From NCBI GenBank assembly GCA_905178155.1, contig CAJINV010000006.1, forward strand, positions 1,303,876 through 1,367,875: 64,000 bases of DNA, in the 5' to 3' direction. Below, piece after piece: positions 20,343 to 33,323 of the stretch (the stretch's first letter is position 1; each line of letters starts with the position of its first letter). Source of the DNA: Amoebophrya sp. A120. Lineage: Eukaryota > Sar > Dinophyceae > Syndiniales > Amoebophryaceae. Position numbers and translations under genes: made by a program. Under the pieces are notes generated by a model. That model saw only the letters and a list, made by a program, of their open reading frames with translations. It was not told where the DNA came from and searched no databases.

Positions 20343-23300
20343 ATGACTCAGATTTTCAGCATCGCTTCACCCCCGCCACCTGGCGGTGGCGAAGTGCACC
20401 ACGACCCGGACGACGAACACAATCGTCCCAAGCAACGGCCACACAACCAGTTCCACGAAACCTCCATATCAACTGCAAATATGTCTGGGTCTGGAAGATT
20501 GCCAGGTTTGTCATGCATATTTTGCATAACCCATCATGTCTGCAATGCATGCCCTAGCATCAGAGATTCTGCGAGGGCTTTCTGATGCTCATACAGCATG
20601 AGAAATGCCGTCTCCGCATAGCACAAGTTTCGCCTCTTTTGCAGCTGTTCATCATGCAATACAGATTTTATGTAGGGTCCAACTTCCAGACCCAGACATA
20701 TTGGCAACGCATACTCCAGCCAGCAAGAGGACCACGATGAAGCGACTTTCTTGGAAGATTTTCTCACCAAAAATCAAAACACCATCTGGCGCCGGAAAGT
20801 GTACTTCTGGCTTCTGGGCGGCATTTGGTTGGTCAACGGCATGCAGACATTGGTGCACCCGTTTCTGGTTTTGGATGTGACAGTACCAGTTGCACCAAGC
20901 AAGACGACACATGTGGAACGCAATGTAGACGGCACAGTGCATGTACAAAATAAAGACGGGGGCACAGCTACTGACACCATGGACACCTCCACCTCCTCCG
21001 GCGAGCAATCTTTATCAGGAATATCCAGTGCAAATATGTCTGGGTCTGGAAGAGTGCAAGACTTGTCGTGCATTCCGCGGACCGCGCATGTGGTCTGTAA
21101 TGCACACTACAGAAGCATCACTGACTTGGCGAGACGGAGACGTTCGCTATGCCTATCCCGCATGAGAAATCCGCCTTTTGCTCAGCAAGAAGTGGGCATC
21201 TTTTGGCCTTCATGCAATACAGTTTTTTTTGGGCTTGAGACTTCGCATGACAAGTTGCATCCTTCCAGACCAAGATGACATATTTGCAATGCATAATCAA
21301 CCTCCCTCCACGCCATCCAGCTCTACCTCGGCATCTCCTGGTTTTTCGGTTTTTTCATCGGAATGGTAATCATCTCCCCGTTAGCCGATCTCTACGGACG
21401 AAAGAAACCGCTGCTCTATTCCCTTTTCGTCAACCTGATCGCCAGCTTCGCGTTTTGCAAGGCACACAGTCCGGCTAGTAGTACTTCTTCTAGTACAGCA
21501 CCAGGAGACGAAAGCGACGTCCTTTTCGAAGACGCCTTCGTCCTCTGCCTCCTTCGGGCGGTGATTGGCGGAACGGTTGGCGGCGGCGGCATGGTGGCGC
21601 ACTTGTTGATATCCACGAAAAAACACCCATCCCCATCCATTTTTTGCATGACAAACACTGGATTTTATGCATGTCCATGTTTTGCATGACAAATTGGATG
21701 AGGATGGGTCTTTTCTTGTGGACAGTTGATGCTTGAAATTTGTCCGATCAAGCTCCGGCACAGCTACGCACTGTCATTGCACATCCAGTTCGCGGTAGGT
21801 GGAGCAGTCGTTGCGCTCTTAGCGTATCTCATCGGCCCAGGAGCTGGTACTGGTGGTGACGCAGATCATTTTTCATCCAACCCTACCCAAGGCGATTGGC
21901 AGCAGCTCTCGTTAGCAATCGCGCTGATTTCGCTGTTTCTGTTCTTACCTTGTTTCTGCTTCGTGAAGGAATCTGTACGGTGGAAGTGGATGATATTCAC
22001 AGGAAATAATTTCCCGTACACCTGCAAATGCAGTCTCTGCATGACAAAACTGGGCTCTGATCCGAGTTTAGCGTGACAAGTGTTACACTCCAAATTGGTG
22101 AAATTTGTGATGCATCTTGTACATGTACGGGAAATTTGTGTTCCATAGATGAATGAGGACGCAAAAAACAAGAAATCCACGGTGGTCTTGTATTTGGAGG
22201 ATCTGGACATTGCCAGTCCGGGCCCTCCCGCTGCCCAGCATGGAGGCGATCATTACAACTTCCCTGAACAGCAACTGGCGTCACCAGTGTCAGCGGGAAA
22301 GACGCAGAACACGTGCGCAGCTGCAGTGGAACCACGACCGTTGGGAGCTGTAGTACAACCAGATACAGCCAGCAAGCAGCCATGTTCATCTCGCCAAATC
22401 ACCTCCTCCTGCTCGCCGGTAAGTACCGAGGTGGAAACCAGTGCGGGGGAGTTCAATTTCGATGGTGGGTCTTCGGGGCTGGAAAACACCTCAGTCAGGT
22501 CGTCGACAACTTCGACTAGTTTGAGTTGTGTCGCTGCGGTCCAGCCATCTGCCGTCGTTATTGGCGCGACGAGGGGAACCTCCAGCAGCTCATCAGTGGA
22601 AGAAGAGGAGGACGTTAGTGACCATCATGATCCTGTTCTGGTTGCAACGCCGAAACGACTGGCAGGACCACAAGCAGAACTCGTAGCCGATGCTGGAATA
22701 GACGCAAGAAGCGCGTGTGAAGATTCGGATCTTCGGGCCTCCGAGAATGTTGACAACTTCTGTGGTGGAAGCACAGAGGACATTCCTGCCCCGCCACTGC
22801 CAACCGAAATGAACCGCGTCCATCTGTACACGCTGTGCTTCGCGTGGTATGACAATGCACAACTCCCCCTCCTCCTCATTTGTAATGCTTGAACGGCAAC
22901 ACAAGAAACGGCAGAAATGGGCCTTCTGCATGACAAATCTACACACGGGCTGTAGTACTGTTTCAGGTTCCGAAGTTTGTCATGCAAACAGTGCTTCAGC
23001 ACAAGTGGTGGATTCGGTATTTTGCATCACAAATGAGGGGGAGGGGGAGTTGTGCACTTTCATCCGTGGTTTTCCGTCTGTTTAGTGTACTACGGAATGT
23101 CGTTTTCGGTCGAGAAGCTGACAGCGAAAGAGAATAAAAACGACAGTAACAGCGGCTCCGACTCAACTGCATCAAAGCAGGAACAAGCTGCGTCAACATC
23201 ATCCTACCACCAAACCTACGAAATCTACCTTCTCGCCGCTCTCCTCGCGCTAGTGGAGATCCCGGCGTGTTACCTCGCCAACGTGCTGATGCGCATGAGA

Positions 23301-23987
23301 AACTTCGGACGCCGCGGCAGCACGTTTCTGTTTTTCATCGGGAGCGGGGTGTTGAGCGGATTGTTGAATTTTGAACTAACTGAGACATCATCAGCTTCTA
23401 CTTCGTCGTCCTCGGGTGGAAGTAATAAAAACCAGTCCAGCAGCACCGCTTTAGTTCTCACCTGGTCCATTGTCCTGCTAGGAAAACTTCTCATCACCTC
23501 CGCTTTCGCCTTACTGTACACCTACGGCTCGGAGGTGTTCCACACGAAGAACCGGGGAAAGGCTTTAGCCTACCAGTCCGCGTCCGCGAGAATTGCCGGG
23601 CTGTGCCTACACCCGATTTTGGCGTTCTTCTCGGCGCAGGGTACTGCTACCGGTCAGAACGCGGTGTTCTTGCTCTTCGGCGGGGTTTCTGTTGTTGCTG
23701 GGTATTGCTGTCGCAGGTTTTTGCCGGAAACACGGGGGAAACCGATGGACGTGAACTTGGTAAGTGAAGAAGAAGAGCATGGGCAAAAAAATAGCACGCC
23801 TGGGATATTAGCAGGAATGAACATGAGCGGGTTAGATGACAGTAAAAAATTCACGGCGACTTCTGACAAACGAAAGTTTAACAGGAAGTTGAAAGCACTT
23901 GACTGTGGGGTGGAAATAGAATCTGCGAGCAGGATTTGTGGGTGCTGCTTTGGCCGCGCACAGGAAGCAGCTGCATCCCGGAAATGA
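20343..23987 (+). CDS. MFS transporter, SLC22/organic-cation-transporter-like
   Basis: Exons 20343-20466, 20719-21021, 21301-21609, 21730-21993, 22153-22847 and 23070-23987 give 2613 nt (870 residues). Seen: the MFS loop motif LADLYGRKKP (about 168-177) between helices 2 and 3; about six helices before and six after a long hydrophilic central loop of about 220 residues; the helix 7-8 block LVYYGMSF...LVEIPA, characteristic of SLC22 proteins; and LPETRGKP after the last helix (about 782). This family moves organic cations, anions or carnitine across the plasma membrane. The oversized, Ser-rich central loop is the main oddity. The substrate cannot be inferred. Five introners, no conventional intron. 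Confidence 0.88.
20467..20713. mobile_element. introner, family B
   Basis: Ends TATC...CATA. Exact duplication CTCCA. Confidence 0.95.
21022..21295. mobile_element. introner, family B
   Basis: Ends TATC...CATA. Flanks AGGAA/ATCAA differ at two positions, so it may be older. The reading frame still needs removal of element plus 5 bp. Confidence 0.85.
21610..21724. mobile_element. short introner, family M
   Basis: Only 115 bp. Begins TATCC, ends GGACA. Inner repeats AAAACACCCATCCCCATCC and its near complement. Exact duplication GTTGA. Confidence 0.88.
21994..22147. mobile_element. introner, family I
   Basis: Ends TATT...CATA. Exact duplication GATGA. Confidence 0.92.
22848..23064. mobile_element. 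introner, family D
   Basis: Begins TATG, ends CATC. Exact duplication CGTGG. Confidence 0.92.
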
Positions 23988-24342
23988 ATAACGGTTCTAT
24001 TTTTCATTTTCATGAACTGACTACAAAGTACTACTTTGGTATTGGGTACTAGGATGGAAAATCCGAGAGCGGAATTTGTGAGCGCTGCTCGGTCTTTTTG
24101 GAGAGTAAAAAATGGGCCCTGAAAACATTGAGTGGACACCGATCCTAGCATTTGCCTGCTCGTGCTACGAGTAGGTAGGGGAAGGCGCTTAGCACTGCCA
24201 CGATCTGAAATTTTCCTACCATGTTGATCTGTTCCCGATTACAAAGTAGATCTCGCTGATTTCGAGCCACTATGCGCTGCGGCACAAGAAATTAGATAAC
24301 GGTAAAGGCCAGAGGCGCTCCTTGTTGTTGCTGCCCACTACA
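23988..24342. other. short intergenic region
   Basis: No gene or repeat seen. It holds the 3' end of the transporter gene and the leader of the next. Confidence 0.5.
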
Positions 24343-27300
24343 ATGAGTCCTACTGCGTCGGGCTCTTTCAGGGCGCGCGATTTGGCCATGCTTTCGTCCA
24401 GCAGCAAGAGGAACAAGTCGTGTTTTCCTTGCTTCTTGCTGGCACTCGCCGTGTTTCTGCTTTCCTCGAAACCTACCGCTGCCGCCCCGACACCGCCCCT
24501 CCCGACCTTCCAACCTTCGTGTCTATGAATTGCGAAAGCATCGTACTACAAGTAGTAATTGCATTACAAATTACCTCAGCATGACAAATGGAATTTGTCA
24601 TGCTGTTTTACCTTCAGGACAAGATTTGTCATGCATAATTGCAATTAGTACGAGTGCGATACTTTTGCACAGGATAGTGTCACAGCTGCACGAATGGGGA
24701 TGTGTACAACGTTATCCGCAGTAATTTCCCCGTACTATGTACAAATGCTGTTTCTGCATGAGAAAACTTGCCTTCAGTCGTATTCTAGCATGACAGGTTG
24801 CTCACTACAAGTTAGCGAAATTTGTGATGCATTTTGTACAACATGTACTGGAAATTTGTATTGCATAAACGTGTATAGCCAAAAATGCGAGTTCCAGCCC
24901 TCCCTCTTCACGGAAACCAGCGATTTCTACCTATCCTGTGCAAAAGTATCGTACTCGTAATCGTATTGCCATCATGCATAACAAATCCTGTTTTTAAGGT
25001 AATTCCGCATTACAAATTCTATATCTCATGCTGAGGACGAAATTTGTAATGCATTTGTACGAGTACGATACTTTTGCAAAGCATACTACCAAACGCCGAA
25101 CAACAGCTCGTGTCAAACCGCATTAGGCACTGGGGCGATCAGCTTGCAAGAAATCCTGCGCCAGCAGACCGAATCGAGGCTGAGCGAGCAACAGTTAACG
25201 CAAACCTATGAGACGAACAGTACCAGTCCAGTGCTGTCCCCGAAATCCATCACAGTACTCGCAGGTACGACGATTCAAGAATTTGACGGGGAATGCACGT
25301 CCTACCCGGACAGCATCGCTTATGGAGTTCTCAAACGTTATATCCTTTACCGTTACATGAATTTGTAATGCAAGAATGGCAAAAGACAAAGAACGGAGGT
25401 TGCACCTGCAGCATTACAAATTCCGCACAGATTTAGGTGCTGCGTAGCCTTTCCAACATTTGTCATGCGAAGACGCTTCACTGTGTGGATGTTCATGCTC
25501 ATTTTGCATGACAAATCGAAATAATGTAACAGTTGAGAGCGTAACGTTTGAGAACGCCATATCGCTGATTGTGCCAAACTGGACAGCTACAGTAATAAAT
25601 ACAGCTCGCAGAACTCGATCAGCTTCGCGAATCCGGTTTCCCTGGCGAAGGACAGCTATGGAAACATCTTCGTCGCGGACAGCAACAATAACCGTGTCCG
25701 GATGCTGACCTGGTCGAAAGTGGTCGTAACAATCGTGAACTTATCCGGGTTTCGCGGGTTCCAGGGCGATTCCGGGCCGAGCCAGATCGCGTGGCTGCGG
25801 GGGCCGGAATCTGTAGCGGTGGACTCGCTAAACTGTGTATTGATTTCGGATTTTGGGAACCAAAGGGTGAGACGGGTGTTCATGAACGCGGCTAGCAGTT
25901 GGAAAAGGAAACTTGGGGGATTTTGGGGTTGGGTGTGGTTACTCTATAAAGGGTGGACGAATTCAGTATCGATACAACTGAAGATTTGCATCGCAGGTCG
26001 TGGTGTGCAGATGACACTGAGTCTACAGCCTAAAATTCGCATGGCAAATAACTACACCATCAACCTCTACCCCCCGATTCTTTCCTTCCATACCCGCTAC
26101 CCCCAAACGCACCTACACCTCCCCGACCGCAACCACCGTCGCAACCGATGCAGAAACCGCCGCGGCCGCGTATCAAGACAGGCTGCGGTCGCTACCGCAA
26201 ACCAGAATCCCAACGACGATCCAAACCATCGTTGGCTCGGGCGTCCGTGGGTCCGGCTGCGCCGCGTCGATTTCTAGTACATCGGAGATCTGCGACCCGT
26301 TGACCGCGAGACTTCGCTACCCGAGGGGGATTGCTGTAGACAGCGCCGACACGCTGTTTTTGATTGATTCGGGGAACCACGTGGTCCGGAAAATTTCCGG
26401 ATTGAATTCCACTTCCGGTTTTTACACCACCTTCGAAACGATCATCGGGTCCAAATCCCGCCCCGCGTACTACCCAAATCTTCACTACAGCAGCTCGGTC
26501 GCGGTGGCGTACCAAGGGCTGTTTGACCTAGATCCAATGCCGTACTCCGATGCGAACAGTGGGGAGTATTCGGCGGAAGTACAATTGTCAGAAGGTGTGA
26601 CGAATTTGGTCGTGGACAGCAACGATCATTTGTTTCTCCTCGATTCGGGCGGAAATCGGGTGTTGTTTGTGCCGAAACAACGGATTGACGGAACGACGGT
26701 GACAAGTAGTTCTAGTACTGGATTAAAATCCTACGGCGGCAAATTCGGACAGCTTTTAGACCACTATCGGAACCACTTTGTCTTGCACTTCGGGATATGA
26801 ACTGCAAAAGTATCATACTCGTCGTATAAATGCATTACAAATTTTCTCAGCATGAGAAATAAAATTTGTAATGCTGATTTGCCTTGACAAAGAAATTTGT
26901 AATGCAAGACCTGCATTTAAATTTATACGAGTGCGATACTTTTGCACAGCATACGGGAAGACGGCTAGTAATTTTACGGAGGTTTCGCTCGATCCGTTTT
27001 CGTATAGCAGCCGGTATTCCATGACGGTCGAGGAGCAGTTGGCTTCACTGCAGTTGGAGAACGTGGTCAGTAGTGGTACAGCGACAACTTCCGGCTCATC
27101 CGCAACAGCCTCTTCCACGACCTCCGGCGCCGACTCAAACGCCGACTACCTCCCGATTCTCCCCATCACGGCGAAATCGACGCCGGAATTGAACCCAGGA
27201 GTAACGACTAATTTTATCAACACGACCACAAAGACCGACTACCAGTTCGCCTACTGGACGCTCGGACCCCGCATTTTGGACAGCGCGAACCGGATTTTCG

Positions 27301-30300
27301 ACCAAAAAGCGTTGAACCAGGAGAACAAGCAGCTGCACCAACCGGTGGGAATGTGCCTGGACATGACGGAAAAAAGGGGGTTTGTGTTGGATTTCGGAAA
27401 AGAGGGGGAGAGTGTCATCGAGTGGAAATCGATGCCGACGGGCGAAGTGGGGAGGGATTTGAGCCTGCTGAATAAGCCGAAGATGATTTTTGGTGGCACT
27501 TCTACCTCTAGTAGTGGTGCACAATCATCCACGCAAACCACCACCTCCACGATCCTACCCTACCGGCGAGATCTCTTCTCTTCCATCGGATCCTCTGCTT
27601 ATCGTGAGCTGAAAGACGCAGCGCCGATCTCCGCAGTTCTAAAATACCCGGTTTCTGTCGGAGTTACGGGCACTGATTTGGCGAATTTAGTCGAAAACGT
27701 GAACTCGTTAGCCGGTGCAGGGTCGGCAACCACAGCAGTTACGTCGAACACCATCCCGAGGTTGTCGAAAAGTTTGGAAAAGGAGAAAATCACGGGGGAC
27801 TACTTGCAGTCGTATTTAGCCGTAAGTCCTACGAACCACACGCTATCTCCTCACTACAGCCAAGGATTAGAACTCCAGGGCTTGACGAACAGTTTTTCAA
27901 CATCCTCGACGACGTCTCAAAAACATGTTTTAACAGGCAGTCAGATTCTCGGGGGACTAGAAAACGCGGTGTGCGACTGTATCTGCCCGTTTGAACTGAT
28001 GCAGCTGCATGTCGGCCCGGCACAACAACCAAATTTGGACGAGAATCAGCTCTATTGTTTCTCCGTGCCACACCAGACATCTGCGGATTTTAACAACATT
28101 ATCGCCTGCCCGGACCGGAAAAACCCTTCGGCACAACTGTTCAACAGTTCTTCGAGTGTGACCTTGCAATTTGCGTACGAGAACTACTGCAAATTAATTA
28201 CGCAAATTCCGGTTTGGAACAACACGGCTGGTGGTGCAAATGGCGGCTACGCGACGTTTACGACGTTTGCAACCAAAACGGACTTCCAGAACTGGGTGGC
28301 AGCGACGGCAAATTCAGTGGTGAGGTCGATAATTATCGACGCAGTGCAGGGGGTTGCGTTGCCCAAACCGGTGGAGGTGTCGGGGATAGCGGTATAATAC
28401 AAATACATAGTGCTACCGCAATTTTCTTTTTTTTCTCATGCGTGAGAAGCAGAATGGTTGGGCCTTGTCGTGCACAGAGCACTATGCGCAGAGCATGAGC
28501 ACTACTTAGCTTGTTTTACCAGCTACAAAACGCAAAATGTTGATAATGTACTGTAAAATTCAGGTTGCCGACTGTTCCGACCTCTGTGACGCCGACATCA
28601 ATTGTCGGGGTTTCCATGGTTCTCACTACTTCACCAGCGCCACGGATGGGATGTTCGTGTCCAACTGTGTCTTACTCGAAGCTACTACGCCCTATCACGT
28701 CTACGCGTACACGAGTCGTCCGACATCCGTACTGGAGGCGGATTATGCAATGCAAAAGTATCGTACTACGTATAAATCGCATGACAAATTTGCTCAGCAT
28801 GAGAAATAAAATTTGTTATGCTGTTTGACCTTGGAAAGGAGATTTGTGATGCATGATTGCAATTACTACGAGACGAGTGCGATGGTTTTGCACTGGATAC
28901 GGATTTCGACGCTACAAAGTGGTCTTTCCCGCTCATCGCAGTGTCCCCCTACACCACCTCCGTGTGGCGTATGAGAGTGCACAAGATCTCCCCCTTGTTC
29001 GCCTCATCTGTGATGCAGAATCCCAAATCCAGTTGCTGCCCTGTAGCATGTTTGCATGACAAATTTTGGAAGAATCCGAAGCAGCACTACTACAGTCGGT
29101 TCATCACGTATGAGCTTGTCATGCACAGCATACACGTGTGTTGGTGTCTGCATTGCTGTTCATGCCTTAGTACAAATCAGGGGGGAGGGGGAGTTGTGCA
29201 CTTTCATATGGCGCGATCTCTCCCAAACCGCGACAGCCGCGACCGCGAACGATTACTCCTTCGACTTACTGCTTCATGATTCAACGAGTCAGCTCCAACT
29301 CCCGGAATCCGCCGTTTCGCTCGATATCAAATGCAAATATGTCTGGGTCTGGAAGATCAAGATTGCAACTTGTCATGCTACATCCGAAGCGTGCAAAAAT
29401 TTGTGTTGCATGAGCGCCAAAAGCTGTCCACTTTCGACGAAGTTGGGAGGGAGTTTCCCATGCAGGATAGGCATGACAGAGACCTCGCAGAGTCTGTCAT
29501 GCTAGGTCCCGCATTCCAGACCTCATGGGTCATGGAAAATATGCATGACAAGGCTGTAATATTCTTCCGGACCCAGACATTTATGCATTTGATACTAGAC
29601 CTAGTCGAGCAGTACTGTGGGACCACCGCGGTGATCAACAACAACGATACCGATGCGAATTTTCGCTCCGGGTACCGGAAATTCGCGCCGAAAATTTACA
29701 AGACGAGGACGAGCTCCGGGTGCGCTTATAACATCATCGGGTGTAAGCAACTGTGTCACGCGATCAGCTCCTGTAAGGCCATCGCCTACCCGGGATGTTT
29801 CTTACTCCAGAAAGAAATCGCTGGGTTCCCGGATACCAGTGGCACAACGGTAACGAACGCGAACTACAATAAGTTCCAACCAGAAATATCCTCTGGCCTG
29901 ATCAACAGCCGCCAATCCGCCGTGACCGAAAGCACCTTCCCCGCAACGTATCTCAAACCGGGAAGAAGTCTAGCGTCGATTGTCACGCAGACCAGCGAGG
30001 GAATCGGCGGCGCGAAGGGGGGCGCGGGGAGTCGGGAGTTTGAACCGTTTGACGATCTGACGAACAACAAACTGCTCGCGCCGACCAGTTATGAATTGCA
30101 AAAGCATCGTACTAGTTCTAGTATGAATTGCATTACAAATTTCCTCAGCATGAGAAATGGAATCTGTAATGCTGATTGACGTTAGGAAAGAGATTTGTAA
30201 TGCAAAACTGCAATTACTACGACTAGTACGATACTTTTGTACTGGATACCAGTTGTATCGTGAACGACACGGACGTTTTGATAACTGACGCGACTTCCCA

Positions 30301-32055
30301 CACCGTGAAGAAGATCGGGATTGAACGACTGACCGCGAGTTGTGGGAATCTGACGAATTTGTTTTCCACGAGCGATATTTTCAATTGGGCGAAACTCGCG
30401 CAGAAGGTACAGGGAACGTGCTCCAGTGGAGCTTTACAAGCGAATCTTCCGTACGACTACTTCTCGTTAACCAGAATGGATCTGTTCATGAGACAAGCGG
30501 AAGTGACGGTGGTGGGAGCGGCTGCTACAGCAACTGCTGCAGAAGGGGCAGCCGCTGGAGAAGGCGCCGCTGCAGGAGCAGCTACTCCGCTAGCAGCAAC
30601 CCCCGCCGCGAACCCGTTCAAAGTGCTGCAAACGGAATTACTAATTGACAACAGTGTGAGAAGCAACACGAAGATACAGCAAATATCTTCAGTCCCCGCA
30701 ACTACAGCAGAGAGTTTGGTGAAACAAACCAGGTTTTCCTTCGCGAATCTACTCTGCTACCACCCTTTGATTCCCGAAACGGTTTTCTCGAGAATACCAG
30801 CAACGCCGGATCCTTTGACAAGTGCGGAAAATACGACTTTGCTACTCGAGCAAGACGATTCGGATAATTTCAACAACCCGTATTTGGATCTGAAAACCCT
30901 CTGCGATTTATGCAACTACGAAATCCGGGAAGAACTGCAGGTCGGGAATAGTGTAGTGCCCACGACGACGAAAACAGTTTCCATTGAAGTGAAAGACTAC
31001 CACCAGTTTGAGTACTCGTTTTGGCAAACCGTTTTGATCCGAACGGATGAGAATGGCTATGTTCTCCCGGGGGAAAATGCGACGAGTGCTACGACGACTG
31101 CCTCGCTTGTTTCAAACAGCTATTTAGAAATCGCGGGGTACTTTTTCAAATCAGCTTTGTCAACCGACGCTGCTATTGAGAGGAAAAATCCCCCCTCCCC
31201 ATATCGAGACGAAGTTTCTGATGCTGGATTTCCATTCACGCATCAGATTTGTCTTGCAGTAGAGGAGTGCAGGCATATGTCACGCCTCAGGCGAGAGGTT
31301 TTGACATAGGCGCCTAGCATGACAAACGTGTATGCTCTAAGCCAAACAGCATCACAAACCGCCTGCAAAATGCGGAACGCTTTCTGGACTTGCCTTCTTG
31401 CAAGACAGACAGGATTTGAGGTCGCAAATGCGCATCACAAATTTTCAGACGGATACGTTTTCGATATGCGGAGGGGGGATTTTTCCTTACGATAGCTGCG
31501 GTTTCATCTTCGGGTAGTGCAATTTCCTTCGACCTCACTCTCGCAGACCAAATCACCAGCCCGACGAGGACGCAGATTGCGCAGATCATCGCGAATAATG
31601 CGGCTGTAGTAACTACTTCAACCAATTCCGCGACCACTTACTGGACGGGGACAATTCAAGTCACTAGTCGTGACCCGGTTTTGAAGACGCAAAGGGATTC
31701 CCCAGCAACCGGCACAACCATAACGGACATCAAGTCGAAATCCAGTTGTCCGCCGAAGGATTTGTGTCTGTGCAGAAATAATCTCGTGGAGACGATCCAG
31801 AGTAAAATTTTTCAGCAGTGTCCGGTTGAGAATTCGTTTGTAGACAACTGGCATCGGACCGTCGCGGGAGGGTTGCACTGTTTGATGGGAGATCAGCTGT
31901 TGTACCAGCAACGGGCGCTGGTGACGAATTCGACGGGGGTAGTGAGTTCTGGTACGAGTACTGGGTCGGTTTTGACCACACCAAGTACAAGTCTACGGGA
32001 TAAAATCCGGTCCGCTTTGGTTGCGGAGGTGGTGGCTGCTGGGGGAGGGACGTGA
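24343..32055 (+). CDS. giant secreted NHL-repeat protein, 11 introners
   Basis: ATG at 24343 (MSPTASGSF), then a hydrophobic segment (CFPCFLLALAVFLLSS) and AAAPTPPLPTF, a signal peptide with a long n-region. After an early Cys-rich stretch come NHL-type beta-propeller repeats: FANPVSLAKDSYGNIFVADS with NNRVRML, GPESVAVDSLNC with SDFGNQRVRRV, RYPRGIAVDSADTLFLIDSG, and VTNLVVDSNDHLFLLDSGGN. Later Cys-rich blocks (CSDLCDADINCRGF; CKQLCHAISSCKAI then GCFLL) resemble PAN/apple modules. Boundaries are clear except one intron between about 25880 and 26030, where the frame shifts by one and I could not fix the 5' site; the 3' site is probably GTCTACAG near 26030. About 1750-1800 residues, stop TGA at 32053. 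Such proteins are usually extracellular adhesion or carbohydrate-binding scaffolds; the role here is inferred only. Confidence 0.8.
24524..24676. mobile_element. introner, family A
   Basis: Ends TATG...GATA. Exact duplication GTGTC. Confidence 0.95.
24713..24867. mobile_element. introner, family I
   Basis: Ends TATC...CATA. Exact duplication AACGT. The exon before it is only 31 nt. Confidence 0.92.
24932..25085. mobile_element. introner, family A, opposite internal orientation
   Basis: Ends TATC...CATA. Exact duplication CTACC. The left end reads CCTGTGCAAAAG, the complement of the usual right end, so insertion orientation is free. Confidence 0.93.
25321..25561. mobile_element. introner, family G
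   Basis: Ends TATGGA...CCATA. Exact duplication TCGCT. Confidence 0.95.
26796..26953. mobile_element. introner, family A
   Basis: Ends TATG...CATA. Exact duplication CGGGA. Confidence 0.95.
28392..28563 (+). other. GT-AG intron
   Basis: GTATAA...AAATTCAG. Joins ATA GCG to GTT GCC in phase 0. It lacks the introner repeats. Confidence 0.8.
28744..28899. mobile_element. introner, family A
   Basis: Ends TATG...GATA. Exact duplication CGGAT. Confidence 0.95.
28970..29208. mobile_element. introner, family D
   Basis: Ends TATG...CATA. Exact duplication TGGCG. Confidence 0.95.
29325..29594. mobile_element. introner, family B
   Basis: Ends TATC...GATA. Duplication CTCGA/CTAGA. Confidence 0.92.
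30090..30248. mobile_element. introner, family A
   Basis: Ends TATG...GATA. Exact duplication CCAGT. Confidence 0.95.
31174..31494. mobile_element. introner, family C
   Basis: Ends TATT...GATA. Exact duplication GCTGC. Confidence 0.95.
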
Positions 32056-32137
32056 GGGTGGGGAAGTTTGGTTGGGTTCGGTACTAGTGGTCTGTTGTGG
32101 TTTTACCGATAGGCGACCGAATCCTCTGCCAAACGCA

Positions 32138-32445
32138 ATGACAGAGAGAGGCATGATCGTTAGAAGTTGTGGCACAGAAAAAACTGTGAGTATCAGAATC
32201 TCAAAGAATGACAATAGTTACGAACTTGTTGCCTGGCGGGCAGCATGCATCAACATCCTTCTTGTTGTCACAGGTCGTGTTCACCATGGTAAAACTAAAC
32301 CGTTTGCGTCTTCTTGTCAGATCTATTTTTCCAATTTCGGGGGTTTGCTTTGCGTGGTATATTTCGTCAGTCCAGCTCGTGATGGTCCTCCTACCGTGTA
32401 CATTTTGGTTCCTGACGGACTTTCATGCAACTGCCTATTTTTGAG
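32138..32445 (+). CDS. possible small membrane protein, 2 exons
   Basis: ATG at 32138 (MTERGMIVRSCGTEKT). A strong GTGAGT...TTGTCACAG intron joins in phase 0 to VVFTMVKLNRLRLLV and two hydrophobic stretches (SIFPISGVCFAWYISS and VQLVMVLLPCTFWFL), ending ...DFHATAYF. About 73 residues. The good splice sites are the main support. The next ORF overlaps its last codons in another frame, so at most one may be right. Confidence 0.35.
32186..32273 (+). other. probable GT-AG intron
   Basis: GTGAGT at the 5' end and TTGTCACAG at the 3' end, 88 bp. Confidence 0.5.
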
Positions 32446-33234
32446 TTTGAAACGCTTGCTCGTAGGAATGGTGCTACGCGGCTCAGCGTCGCGTCATCAT
32501 GTGAAGATGTAGTTGTTCTGGCAGAATCTTTTCCTAAGTCGCATATAACAAGATGCGATCACAATTCTTGCTCGTGCTGCCTACTTGAGGCCGGCACTGG
32601 CTCCTGCGAGCCAGCCTGCACTTCATTTTCGTCGAAGTTTTACCGGAATTCCAATCAGGGTGGGTTTGGCTCGTCGGCGTCAAGATGCTCTTCACTCATG
32701 GTCTCCAACTGCCAGCCCCACTTGCTTCTGGGTCAAGTGACGTGTTTTCGTACGTCTGATTTGGCGGGAATTCCGAAGATGCGCGGCGCCGCGAGCAGAT
32801 TTTTCGCCCGCCTTCTACGCCGGTGTTCTTCGGGCGCCGTTGGAGATACGACGGACAGCGAGGGTGAAAAGGAAGGTCCCTATCGTGCCAATGATGATGA
32901 TCATGTCGAAAAGGTGGAAGAAAACTACGACGCGCAGAAACAGGAGACGAAGCAGCAGGAAAACTACAGAATGCTGACGACCACGGCGAACGAAGTACAG
33001 TTGGGGGATGAGGATGAAGTTCAAGTTTCTCCTGGGCGAACGAGTCACCTCGACCTGAACAGCAGGAACATTTCGTATTTTTCGCAGTCTTGTGGCGGGG
33101 CGACCACGGTTCTTGCCCGGTTCAAGACCAGCAGCTGCAGCACCATGAAGGACGACTCTGTCTTGTACGCGAGGATGATGAAGAGAATTAGATTGCAGCA
33201 GCAACAACGCTATCCAAACACGCAGCAGTTTTGA
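32425..33234 (+). CDS. unknown protein, Cys-rich then acidic
   Basis: An open frame of 269 codons from ATG 32425; an alternative start at 32779 (MRGAASRFFARLLRR) would give an Arg-rich N-terminus. The first half has many Cys (CDHNSCSCCLLEAG, CEPACTSF); the second is Glu/Gln/Asp-rich. A GTAAGT lies five bases after the TGA, which suggests a spliced 3' UTR or an unresolved frame problem. No domain, no introner. Confidence 0.4.
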   Translation: MQLPIFEFETLARRNGATRLSVASSCEDVVVLAESFPKSHITRCDHNSCSCCLLEAGTGSCEPACTSFSSKFYRNSNQGGFGSSASRCSSLMVSNCQPHLLLGQVTCFRTSDLAGIPKMRGAASRFFARLLRRCSSGAVGDTTDSEGEKEGPYRANDDDHVEKVEENYDAQKQETKQQENYRMLTTTANEVQLGDEDEVQVSPGRTSHLDLNSRNISYFSQSCGGATTVLARFKTSSCSTMKDDSVLYARMMKRIRLQQQQRYPNTQQF

Positions 33235-33323
33235 CGTGGTAAGTAGTCGTGTGAGTTGCAATGCATGGACATTTGGCATATTTTAGGTAGTTCGAAGTTG
33301 TAGTTGATGGACTGCTGGTCGTG